The position numbers and the translations under genes were made by a program. From NCBI RefSeq assembly GCF_008831285.2, contig NW_022204581.1, positions 1-20,875 of the forward strand: DNA of 20,875 nucleotides, written 5' to 3'. Below are positions 8,833-16,745 of this stretch, one piece after another. Under the pieces are notes generated by a model. The model saw nothing but the letters and a program-made list of their open reading frames with translations. It made no database searches and was not told the origin of the DNA. This DNA comes from Nymphaea colorata. Taxonomy: Eukaryota > Streptophyta > Magnoliopsida > Nymphaeales > Nymphaeaceae. Within the stretch, counting starts at the first letter, position 1, and each line of letters opens with the position of its first letter.

Positions 8833-11143
8833 ATGGATCTAACAGACAAATAATTAATCATATGGAAGGAGCTTGGAAGTGAGCTCTCTGCACCACCGGA
8901 CATCTGCCAGCAGGCGCACACATTTTACTCACATTACCGATTGCAGGAATCGTGGCCCATCGATAAGGCTTCACTCGTATTCAGAGTTGCATACTTTTTG
9001 AGTGAAAAGGCTCAAGTTTTGTATGATAACTAGGTATTCAACAGTAGATTTAGGGTCATCGATTGAAGGGGATCGCCCTGTCAGCCAATGCCATACTGCG
9101 TGACCATCCGAGACATGAAGAATTTTTGTATCATCTCAAACAAATGATCAGAACCGTCCCCATACCCGCACAGTGTGATCATTTGGAAGAAGAAGTTGCA
9201 TACTTTTCAAGATATCTTTCCTTCTCACTTGCTTTTCTCAATAAGCTAAATCTACACTAAAAAGGATACGAATCAGCCAAAAAAATTAACCCACTGCTGA
9301 GTACGAAGAGCAATTGCAAGATATCTTTGGCTTTTGTTCGTCGATAGCAAAGCCGGTAGGTAAATAGGGACCGATATCATCGAAAGCACATGTTTAATGA
9401 GTTGTGTGTTTGTTCACTTCCTCGTAGAAAAATACAGATAGGAAGGCATTTATTCCATTTATTTCGAGCAGGAAAACTAAGGATGCACTCTCAGCAACGA
9501 GTAATAGGAGTTCTGCCTTTCATGCAGGCTATTTCCATATCAAGGATACTTTTCATACCAAAAGAATTATGCATATTTTTTGAATTATCTGACGGAATCT
9601 CGAGGAACATAGAGACAAAACGTCCTTTCGCGCATAACCACATACAGAAGAACATATACATCATTCAAAAGCTTTATTCAAAGAAGCTGAATGACAATCA
9701 ACTTGATGAAAGCACTTTCCTTAGAGTTAATACAACAGTAAGCAACCTTCAGATTAGAATGACTCCCTTTGGCAGGAAACCCATCCTAGCTCCAAGAAAC
9801 ATACCTGCCCTATCCCACAAAATCCTCACCTATGATATCCTCGAACAATAAAACAAAAGCTAGCTATCCAATCGAACCAAGAAGAAAAAGCCTGCTTCAA
9901 TATCTTGAATAAGCTTAAAAACCAGCCAACTCCAAAGACTGTTCTGATTAGGGCAACGCCCATGAGTGAAGCCATGGAAATGTACAACTGGCTCTATGAG
10001 AAAAAGAACAGGTTTCCACTTTGCAACGAGGATAAGGAGAACATTCAAGAAATGCTGTCTATTTGCAGCAAGACAGAATCATAGACTCATTAGGTGAGTT
10101 TAAGCAATGTTGAGCTGGTTGCTGGCCTTTGGGGTGAAGTTCAATAACGATGCGGATTAGAGCCAGTCCCAGCTGTTCCACTGCTTCTCATCTCCTCCCA
10201 TCTAGCTCTTCACATACTTAACGCTCCTCTAAACGATATTTCAGCAGTTATTTCCGCCCTTAATCTGGAATAACTGTAGATTTGGCAAGGCCTCGACGTC
10301 GTTCTCAACTTCGATAAGGCGATGCCTTTGGGATTGAAGCTTTATCTACTTTCCATCGAAACTAGCTTTATCAACAATCGCTGTGGAAGAGCGAGGAGCT
10401 CGTGGAGGTTATTTCTGAATAATACGAGCAGAGCCAGCATCGACTATTTAAGAGATTAATGCATCAATCAGCCTTCTAAATCCATTTCCTTTGCAGGAGG
10501 CTAAACCTTGAAGAGATCATTGAGGACATGAGCTATCTCATCTTCCAATAATCATTAAAATCCCCTAAAAACTATTGTTCGAACGCTCTCTTTAGCATTT
10601 GATCCTTTGCTCCATTTACGCAGCTGCAAAGGTAAGAGAGCTGCCGATTAAATTCAATTAAATTCTATCAGTATGCAAGTAAGTATTGGGTTTGAGCACG
10701 ACCAGCTATGAATAACTGATAGACAAGGTCAAAATTGGCGAGAAAAAGGATAATATCATTATCTTCTACAATATGATCTTCGTTCCCGCGCTAAAGACCT
10801 ATCTGAAGCTACTCAGATCCACCTCACAGTACTTTATCAACTATAAAGATCCGAAATGCATCCTAGGCACTAAGCCTTCCCAAGGTCAGAGAGATGATTT
10901 CCAAGTAATCATTAAGTCTTGCGAAAACGTCCCAATTATCATCTCCACAGATGACCACCTACTTTGCCTATAACGAATCCCCAATCCTCAGGCCAAGACT
11001 GAAGGAGATGAGCAGTAATACTGTTCGTCGAGATCAGCATATAGTCTTCAGGACATATAGACAAAATGTAGGTTTTAATGTATTTAGTTGGAAAATTCGG
11101 CGCCAATAGTACCCTCAAGTAGACCCGGAAGATCAAGCATTGA
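8833..11143 (+). CDS. Rb: Retinoblastoma-family pocket protein
   Basis: Rb proteins bind E2F/DP and repress cell-cycle genes until phosphorylated. Start MDLTDKQLIIWKELGSELSA. The N-terminal domain is seen as QDIFGFCSSIAKP, then DIIESTCLMSCVFVHFL (~9373-9423; compare the pocket-family DLVNSYHLLLC block), then SDGISRNIETKRPF and KLYSKKLNDNQLDESTFLRV. Pocket A begins ATPMSEAMEMYNWLYEKK (9953-10006) and includes LWKSEELVEVISEQYEQ (~10383-10433). Pocket B includes CSIYAAAKVRELPIKF (10608-10655) and DNIIIFYNMIFVPALKTYL (~10749-10805), closely resembling the Rb B-box. ESPILRPRLKEM (~10976-11011) follows, like the SP-rich tail substrate sites. The frame changes many times; the stop at 11141-11143 is the best of several. 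A 21-nt GT-AG segment at 10094-10114 may be an intron but contains no stop. Confidence 0.85.
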
Positions 11144-11286
11144 TATTTTGTAATTTATGCCCTTTGCCTTTGGATTCCTCCTTTATCTTTTATTATTAAC
11201 CCCCTGAAGTGAAAGCAGAAATGACTGGAAATAAAAAATAGGGGAAAGGATGAGTGTAAAACAATATATAAACTATGAAAAATCTG

Positions 11287-11813
11287 TCATGGCCTTCTAA
11301 GAACGCCTTTACCTCCCAAGACTTAGTAAAACTCTCCTGATGGCCTTCCATTGAATATAGCTCCTGAGTTCTAATGCGTGAACTTCAATGGATGATGATT
11401 TCCTTCTGCGTTGGCTGCGTCTATCCTGCTGACAGAGTTGCATCGATGTCTGGGAGTTATCGTTGGTTTGTATGCCTAATGAGGCGCCTAAATCTCCGTA
11501 TGAGTCCATGATGATCGACTGGGTAGGATTAGCTTGATGGTGTGTTATGAAAATTGGATGCTGATTTGCTCTTCATTTCCCTCACCAGCCACTATTTCAG
11601 AACCTGTCTCGATGATAACCGCCTTCTGTCGGCCTACTGGACTCTTCTCAATGCTCTCCTTGATGTCATTTGTATCCCTTGTTTAAAATTGCTTGAGGGA
11701 GATAGCGATTTGGTCGGTGTTGCGGGGGTGTAGATGGCTGCTACTGGGTGTACGGTGATATATTGGGGATTGTTTTGGTTGTTGATCTTGTTGCTGTTGA
11801 TGCAGTTGCCCAT
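11287..11813 (-). CDS. Unknown protein with MGNC N-terminus, probably myristoylated and palmitoylated
   Basis: Reverse-strand gene starting MGNCINSNKINNQNNPQYI at 11813. Gly2 with small/polar residues after it is the N-myristoylation pattern, and Cys4 next to it is a typical palmitoylation site; together they predict peripheral attachment to plasma or ciliary membrane. The rest is polar and probably disordered: TPATPTKSLSPSSNF, then after a break near 11664 DIKESIEKSPVGRQKAVIIE and GSEIVAGEGNEEQISIQ. The last third has two competing frames (one with MDSYGDLGASLGIQTND and a basic QQDRRSQRRRKSSS), so the end is uncertain; a TGA at 11289-11287 is used. No known domain. Starts are only 28 bp from the next gene. 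Confidence 0.6.
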
Positions 11814-11841
11814 TTATATTAATAAATTCTTCAGAGTTTAT

Positions 11842-12319
11842 ATGGCCAAGCCAAAATAACCTTATAAGCTCAAAAATTAATCGATTCTGATGAGACCAAA
11901 AAATAAAATAAGCTGGAGTGGAATTACGATTAGGGTTTTTTTTGAAATTATGAAGAAAATGATGGAAAAGAGTTAATTGGAAAAGGAAGAGTTTAGTATG
12001 AATAATGGGACGTTTATGATGGTTGCTTTTGAAATTTGGAGAAATGGAGGTTATAAGTAACTTTCCACTTCAAAAACTAGTGATTATGATTAGATTTCTA
12101 ATTATCAAGATAAACATTATAGGCTGAATTCAAAAAGTGGACAATAATAGAAAAATAGCCAAAGAAGCCATAAAATAGTCCCAAAATGGATGGATTCATT
12201 TGAACTTGGGATTATTAGCATATCACTGAAGATAATAAAAAATGAAGAGATATAAAAGATAATATGATGATAAATCATCAATTAATAAAGCCAAATTATC
12301 GAATGTTTAGGATTTCTGA
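11842..12319 (+). CDS. Possible small MORN-like protein
   Basis: Low confidence. The strand is A-rich like other coding strands here, and the position between two reverse genes leaves room for one forward gene. From ATG 11842 (MAKPKQPYKLKNQ) a frame without TGA runs to 12267, but after a shift near 11880 a different frame gives NDGKELIGKGRVQYEQWDVY (~11954-12013) then DGCF, which resembles one MORN repeat. Later sequence is Ser/Lys/Gln-rich. The end is either TGA 12265-12267 or 12317-12319. It may be a decayed or poorly sequenced MORN gene; function cannot be given. Confidence 0.35.
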
Positions 12320-12342
12320 GAGGATCATCGCTGAATCTAGCT

Positions 12343-13223
12343 TCAAAATTCATTTACTTCTCTTAGGTTCTACTTATTAATCCATATACACTCAAATGCC
12401 TCAATATTTGAATTCTTACACTTTTTCAAATTAACCAACATCTAAGTGATCTAAAACTTACTCTAGCTATTTGATTGGTTACGGACTTTAATCATATATA
12501 ATCTACGCCTTCGATTTCTTCTCCTTTACACTCAATAATGCTAAAAATACTTCTTATTTTTGTATAGAAACTCTTATTCAATTCAATTTTACTCCTTCAT
12601 CGAAACAATTATACGCTAGCATTAGCAAATAGCTACTTCTGAGTAATTTCAGTAATACGAGGGCACTTCTTTATTCAATTTTGACAGCTTTGTGGCTGGA
12701 AGATATACTGTACTATCTAAGAGGATGCTTACGCCTGGCTTGTAGATAAATTACACTTAATTAATTGAAAATAACTTCTTCATTCCAATATTTGAACGCA
12801 CTGTGATTGAGTTGTCTTTACTCTAACTTTTTCTATTAATACATCTACTTTAGGCTCAATAAACGCTGTATAATAATAGATAAACCTCTAACTCAATGAT
12901 AAATTACCCTGTTTTTTAGGTTTATGTACAACTGTTTCATATCTCCAATACCCTTAATGATTGGAAGTAACATCTCACATGCAATCAATTTTACTCACTA
13001 ATTAGCCTATTCCATACTCTATTTGGCTTCCGAATTACATCTTCCTAGTCAATTTCATTACTCTTCATCAACTAATCCTCACTATATTTCACCATACTAA
13101 CCCTGTCTTAGCCAAATCTTTCTATAATATGTCTTACATTGCTGCATCAATCATGTTCTACACGAATGAGAGGGAGAGGCCCAGTGCGATAAGCATGCAG
13201 ATAAGGACGAGTGCCTTGGTCAT
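12343..13223 (-). CDS. Unknown secreted protein with signal peptide
   Basis: Reverse-strand gene. It starts MTKALVLICMLIALGLSLSF at 13223: a short basic start, a hydrophobic core and small residues before FVQN, a textbook signal peptide. A 25-nt intron (12998-12974) with GTGAGT donor joins RVWNRLI to NVTSNHQGYWRYE, removing TGA and restoring frame. The mature part is polar with beta-like segments: FIYYYTAFIEPKVDVLIEK, YKPGVSILLDSTVYLPA, TEITQKQLFANASVQLF, LNKSFYTKIRSIFSIIE, and ends INKQNLREVNEF at TGA 12345-12343. Possible N-glycosylation sites include NVTS, NLSL and NASV. No second membrane segment is visible, so it is secreted or lysosomal. Several one-base breaks are needed (near 13080, 12790, 12640, 12590, 12500). 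Family not recognised. Confidence 0.68.
12974..12998 (-). other. Intron, 25 nt, in the secreted-protein gene
   Basis: GTGAGT donor and TGTGAG acceptor on the reverse strand. It contains in-frame TGA codons; splicing joins two long open frames in phase. Confidence 0.7.
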
Positions 13224-13507
13224 GTCTTCAAACGAATGAATGATAAAATAGACATTTTTCGCTTGTAGAAGAAGGGCGATGGGTGTATTATTATATGGGA
13301 ATATTTCTCCTACTAATTTATAATAATTTCATAGACAAGGAGGCTGGAAGGGATATGTAGAGCCTTCAGATTGCACCAGGAGGCTTCCAAATTTAGAGAA
13401 ATTATGCCTTGATGGAGTCATGCATGCCGACCACATGGATTGATTTTCCCTAAATTGGAATTCATGATTGATTCCTTGTTGGAATCACGACGATAATTGT
13501 TAAAGAA
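13224..13507. other. Divergent intergenic region with no firm gene
   Basis: 284 bp between the starts of the secreted-protein gene and the small membrane gene. A forward frame gives LPNLEKLCLDG near 13390-13420, a weak LRR-like string, and another gives a charged stretch ending at TGA 13410-13412; neither has a convincing start. Treated as promoter sequence, possibly with a gene remnant. Confidence 0.3.
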
Positions 13508-13783
13508 ATGGCAACTATGAGTATAGATAAAATTAAACAAAAATACCTGCGAGCGATTATCCAGGTTGAGCTTACAGTTAAAAATTAAAAATAAAAATCA
13601 TGATTTAGAGTGTTTTAGGAAGTTAAGCTTGCATTCCTTTTGGCTACAGCCGGATTAGTATTCTATGGTCTATTGATTTCGGCCTATGCTATTAAATTTT
13701 AAATGAAGGTACAAAAAGCAAAGAAGTAATCATAGAATATTTAAAAAAATAAAATTTAGCTGGCTAAAAGAAGATAATCATGA
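13508..13783 (+). CDS. Small single-span membrane protein
   Basis: The clear part is EVKLAFLLATAGLVFYGLLI (13619-13678) followed by SAYAIKFQMK and a Lys/Gln-rich tail ending KRRQS at TGA 13781-13783: one strong transmembrane helix with a basic C-terminal side. The start is less sure. From ATG 13508 (MATMSIDKIKQKYLRAIIQ) a 42-nt GT-AG segment at 13577-13618, very AT-rich and containing TGA, would splice in phase to the membrane segment. That intron is longer than the 20-25 nt norm here; alternatively the gene starts at ATG 13600 with two missing bases. About 78 residues in the spliced form. No family recognised. Confidence 0.5.
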
Positions 13784-13850
13784 AGATTTTGGCTCAAAGT
13801 GATACCCTTAGAGCGATCACGTAAAATTTTAATTTTTGATGCCTGATATC

Positions 13851-14742
13851 ATGTCAAAAAGAAGCATCAGAAAGATTAATATTAAGGCTTTTCCAAGACT
13901 TCAAATCTATTGTAAGCTACTATTTAAGATTTTAATCAATATAACAACAAACTGCATTATTTACCCGCCAGATTATTTAAATAATGCTCTTTTGCAGACA
14001 ATCTATACTTTATAGATAAGAATGAATCCTGATACGAAAATAACTGACCTTTGTAGTTTTGCCATAATAAAGCAAACAACCAGCTCGGCGATGATAAAGT
14101 CTGCATACTCATTCCCCAAATAAATCGAAACGTGAATATTGTGGAATTGCGTAGCTTCATTTTGATTCAGGAAACAATGGCCTAACATCTCGAGGAATGC
14201 AGATCTTCCAAAAGACAAAGTGGATAGACCTCACCTAATTGTCCCTATGTCGATATGCCATCATTCAGAATACAACTATATCGGAAATCTAGGATGCAAA
14301 TATTTAGCTAAAGCTATTCTTCCAATACTCAAGCACCTCAACCTCCGTACATCATCCATCATTCAGATTGCAACTAGATTTCAAGTCCAGGAATAGTCCA
14401 TCTTTCAAAGGCTGTCTGGAAGCGACTGCAAGAGATCCAACTGCGTAATTTCTATTTATGAAAGTGCACAATCTTCTTGGAAAGGAGGGAGTGAAGGCAT
14501 TGGTAAGGATGAATTGGCCTCAAATTAGGATGATTGGAGCATGTAAGCATCGAATAACTTAGCCAATTGTGATTTACAATAGAATAAGTTCTAATTTTGA
14601 CTGTGGTGGAGTTTCGAGCGCTTAACTCCATAGCCATACGTAATCATATATTTACAAGAATTCAATCCATAGAGTAATCTGGCAAATAAAGATGTTTATC
14701 ATCCTTCAAAAGAAAAAAAGTGATTTAACCGTGTATGTATGA
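13851..14742 (+). CDS. Leucine-rich-repeat protein (LRR-1)
   Basis: Several LRR units are visible across frame breaks: NNQLGDDKVCILIPQI (~14069-14116), NNGLTSRGMQIFQKTKWIDL (~14173-14232), NYIGNLGCKYLAKAILPILK (~14275-14334) then HLNLR, IVHLSKAVWKRLQEIQLRN (~14395-14451) and GKEGVKALVRMNWPQIRMI (~14479-14535). Each has the N-x-[IL]-G...L-x-x-L-x-[LI]-x-L spacing of LRRs of the RI-like or cysteine-containing type. The start MSKRSIRKINIKAFPRLQ at 13851 and the end at TGA 14740-14742 are provisional, since the terminal parts have no repeat pattern to fix the frame. No F-box, kinase or membrane segment seen. LRRs bind other proteins; the partner is unknown. It shares a repeat signature with the LRR gene at the right telomere. 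Confidence 0.68.
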
Positions 14743-14830
14743 CCTTGATTATTCATATTTGCCATATGTAAGAATTAAGTTTACCACTTGCTATTATCTC
14801 GATAAAAAGTACAACCATAATAATAAGTAG

Positions 14831-15463
14831 ATGAAGGATTAAATTGTCCTTAAGCTCGTAGTAGTCGGCGATAGCACATGTGGCAAAAACAAGCTTCTAT
14901 ACAGGCATTTTACTCTTTATTCAGGTTCAGAGATACTCTTTAAGGCTCGAACTCATACGAATAACCCCGGGAGTATTTGACAACTATTCGATAGCCGTTT
15001 CCTTTTAAGGAACGATGGTCAAGCTGCTTTTATAAGATACAACTGGTGAAGAAGAATACCATCGTCTTCGGCCATTAGCTTATCCAAGGACCGATATCTT
15101 CATCATTCTTTTTTCCGTCTTTGATGCAGCTTCCTACACAAATGCTCGCAAAAGGGTAGGAGTTTGTTTATTAAGTGGTTTGAGTAGTTGAAAGAGTGGA
15201 CCAATAATGCTTCCGTATTATTTGTAGGCAACCAACTCGGACCGATAACTGAAGCCATGAACGGCAAAAGAATTAAAACAGAAATTGCAGCAAAGACAAT
15301 CGAAGAGGAATTTGGATGCAAATATATGGAATGTAGCAGCTTTACAGGGGAAGGCACAAAGGAAGTTTTAGAGGAAGCTATTCGGCTAGGACTGAAGAAG
15401 AAAATAAAGCCTTCTATTGAGAAAAAATAGAAATAGGAAACTGGCATTTGCTTGATTATGTGA
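14831..15463 (+). CDS. Rho/Rac-like small GTPase with altered nucleotide-binding residues (Rho-1)
   Basis: MKDQIVLKLVVVGDSTCGKN begins at 14831. After splicing two 20-nt introns (14925-14944 candidate, 15156-15175 firm) and adding one base near 14970 it has 198 codons. Rho-family signatures: [46 protein letters not shown], and a CAAX box CLIM at the end after a Lys-rich stretch, so it is probably prenylated and membrane-bound. Key residues are unusual: the P-loop is GDSTCGKN (Asn for the Mg-binding Thr/Ser; Ser at the position of Gly12), switch II reads DTTGEEEY (Gln61 position is Glu), and the G4 motif is NQLG rather than TKxD/NKxD. The Rho insert helix is absent. Either a pseudo-GTPase or an atypical regulator; 106 bp upstream of its paralog. 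Confidence 0.88.
14925..14944 (+). other. Candidate intron 1 of Rho-1, 20 nt
   Basis: GTTCAG...TTTAAG, at nearly the same place as intron 1 of Rho-2. Splicing fits the protein if one base is missing near 14970; a 49-nt alternative ending at 14973 would also be in phase but would delete switch I residues. Confidence 0.45.
15156..15175 (+). other. Intron 2 of Rho-1, 20 nt
   Basis: GTAGGA...TTAAG, phase 0, directly after the NARKR codons. Splicing joins the two conserved halves of the GTPase in frame. Same position and size as intron 2 of Rho-2. Confidence 0.82.
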
Positions 15464-15569
15464 TCAGCAATTATTAGAGCCATCTTTACATCCATTATTT
15501 TGTCTTTCCATATTAAATCTTATATGTTTTCTTGACGCTTTATATAAAGATCATCATATTTATAAGTAA

Positions 15570-16182
15570 ATGGACGAAACAATTGCCTAAAGCTTGTGGC
15601 AGTTGGCGATGGAATCAGTGGAAAGACTAAGCTTCTTCTTGGGCATTACATCCATAATTTAGGTTATCGTCTGGCTCATTTAACCAGGATACGTCCCAAC
15701 AGTATTCGACAACTACTCTATGGTATATTTATTTGAAGGCAAAAGGATAAATTTGTCCTTGTGGGACACAGCTGGTGCTGAAGAGTATACACGCTTGAGG
15801 CCACTTGCATATCCCAAAAGCGACGTTTTTCTTATAGTATTTTCACTGCTTGATGCCAGCACTTTCCGTAACGCCTGCAAAAAGGTAGAGATGTGTGAAT
15901 GCAGTTTTATGTTGAACTGAAGGAGAACATCAACGATGTGTCCATTTTGTTTGTTGGAAATAAAAATGAATAAATGAAGGAAGGCTGGAATGAAAAAATG
16001 GTCAATAGCTAACAGGCAAGAAAAGTAGTATAGACGAGCTGGGATGCAAATACCTGGAATGCAGTACTCTAACCGGATAAGGCACTAATAAAGTTCTCGA
16101 GGAGTCCATTCGTTTGGCGTTGAAGAAGAGATAAGTCCCTCAAATAAAGAAAAAGAAATCAAGTCTTTGCAAACTTATATGA
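15570..16182 (+). CDS. Rho/Rac-like small GTPase lacking the catalytic Gln (Rho-2)
   Basis: Starts MDETI, then (one base missing near 15585) [20 protein letters not shown] with an intact P-loop GDGISGKT. Intron 1 (15663-15687, 25 nt) joins HYIHNLG to [10 protein letters not shown], giving a complete switch I. Switch II is [19 protein letters not shown]: Ala (15777-15779) replaces the catalytic Gln61. Intron 2 (15885-15904, 20 nt) joins ACKK to [21 protein letters not shown]5 is [20 protein letters not shown]. The C-terminus is polybasic ([11 protein letters not shown]) ending in the CAAX-like CKLI, so membrane attachment by prenylation is likely. The Rho insert helix is missing. Corrected length is exactly 190 codons. 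It should bind GTP but hydrolyse it poorly by analogy with Q61 mutants of Ras/Rac. Tandem paralog of Rho-1. Confidence 0.9.
15663..15687 (+). other. Intron 1 of Rho-2, 25 nt
   Basis: GTTATC...ACCAG. Removal restores the conserved [12 protein letters not shown] in one frame. Confidence 0.82.
15885..15904 (+). other. Intron 2 of Rho-2, 20 nt
   Basis: GTAGAG...TGCAG, phase 0 after NACKK. Unspliced sequence reaches TGA; spliced sequence continues [11 protein letters not shown] in frame. Confidence 0.85.
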
Positions 16183-16745
16183 TCATGCATGCCAATCTTG
16201 AGAAATTTGATAATTAATGCATCCTTGCTTAATATTATGATTGATTTTCAAGATCCAAACCAAAAATATTGGGAATGCCTGTATTTAGTATTTAATGATT
16301 CTTTGAAGGATAGTCGCCAATCATCTCCACATTTCTTATTTGAATGGTATATCTACTTATCTCAAAAGACAGACCTGTACACTACCTCTATATTCATTTA
16401 CAATATTATAAAACATTCCGGTCTAAAGAACTCAAGAGAAAAGAAATAAATTCTATGATATTAAAACTCCAGGTTGGTATTATCTATATGTACGGCACCT
16501 AATTAATCGTATTTTTCGTCAATTAGGATATGGATATTAATTTTAAGTAATAAATGTTAGTCAAATAATCTGAATAAATATATTTTGAAATTAACCCATT
16601 TCATCCTTTTTGGCGTCTTTTGCTGTTTTCGCCATATGATTTGTTTGCCAAAATGATGCTTCCTTCCTTGGCAGCCCTGATATCTTTAAAAAGTCTTTTA
16701 TTATATCTGATTGCATTGATATGACGCGATCGATATAGTAACTAA
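16183..16745. other. 563-bp region with no firm gene, between Rho-2 and the first four-span gene
   Basis: A forward frame at 16189-16458 (MPILRNLIINASLLNIMID..., 89 codons) is open but starts only 6 bp after the Rho-2 stop and has no recognisable feature; it may be chance in AT-rich DNA. The right part is T-rich and contains CTGATATCTTT at 16677-16687, repeated upstream of the paralogous gene at 18453-18463, so it probably includes that gene's promoter. Confidence 0.4.
16677..16687 (+). promoter_or_regulatory. Upstream element CTGATATCTTT, paralog A
   Basis: The same 11 bp lies 69 bp before the start of paralog A and 53 bp before the start of paralog B (18453-18463), with a looser GATT..GCATT similarity downstream of each. 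It may be a conserved promoter or just a remnant of the duplication. Confidence 0.35.

Noticed and set aside
12390-13412. Forward-strand membrane-like protein with a 21-nt intron
   Set aside because: Open forward frames exist because only TGA is a stop, but the reverse strand has a signal peptide, a better intron and typical polar composition.
14003-14637. Reverse frames of 61-71 residues
   Set aside because: They overlap recognisable LRR units on the forward strand.
15103-15495. Reverse 130-residue frame
   Set aside because: Antisense to the second half of Rho-1, which is clearly conserved on the forward strand.
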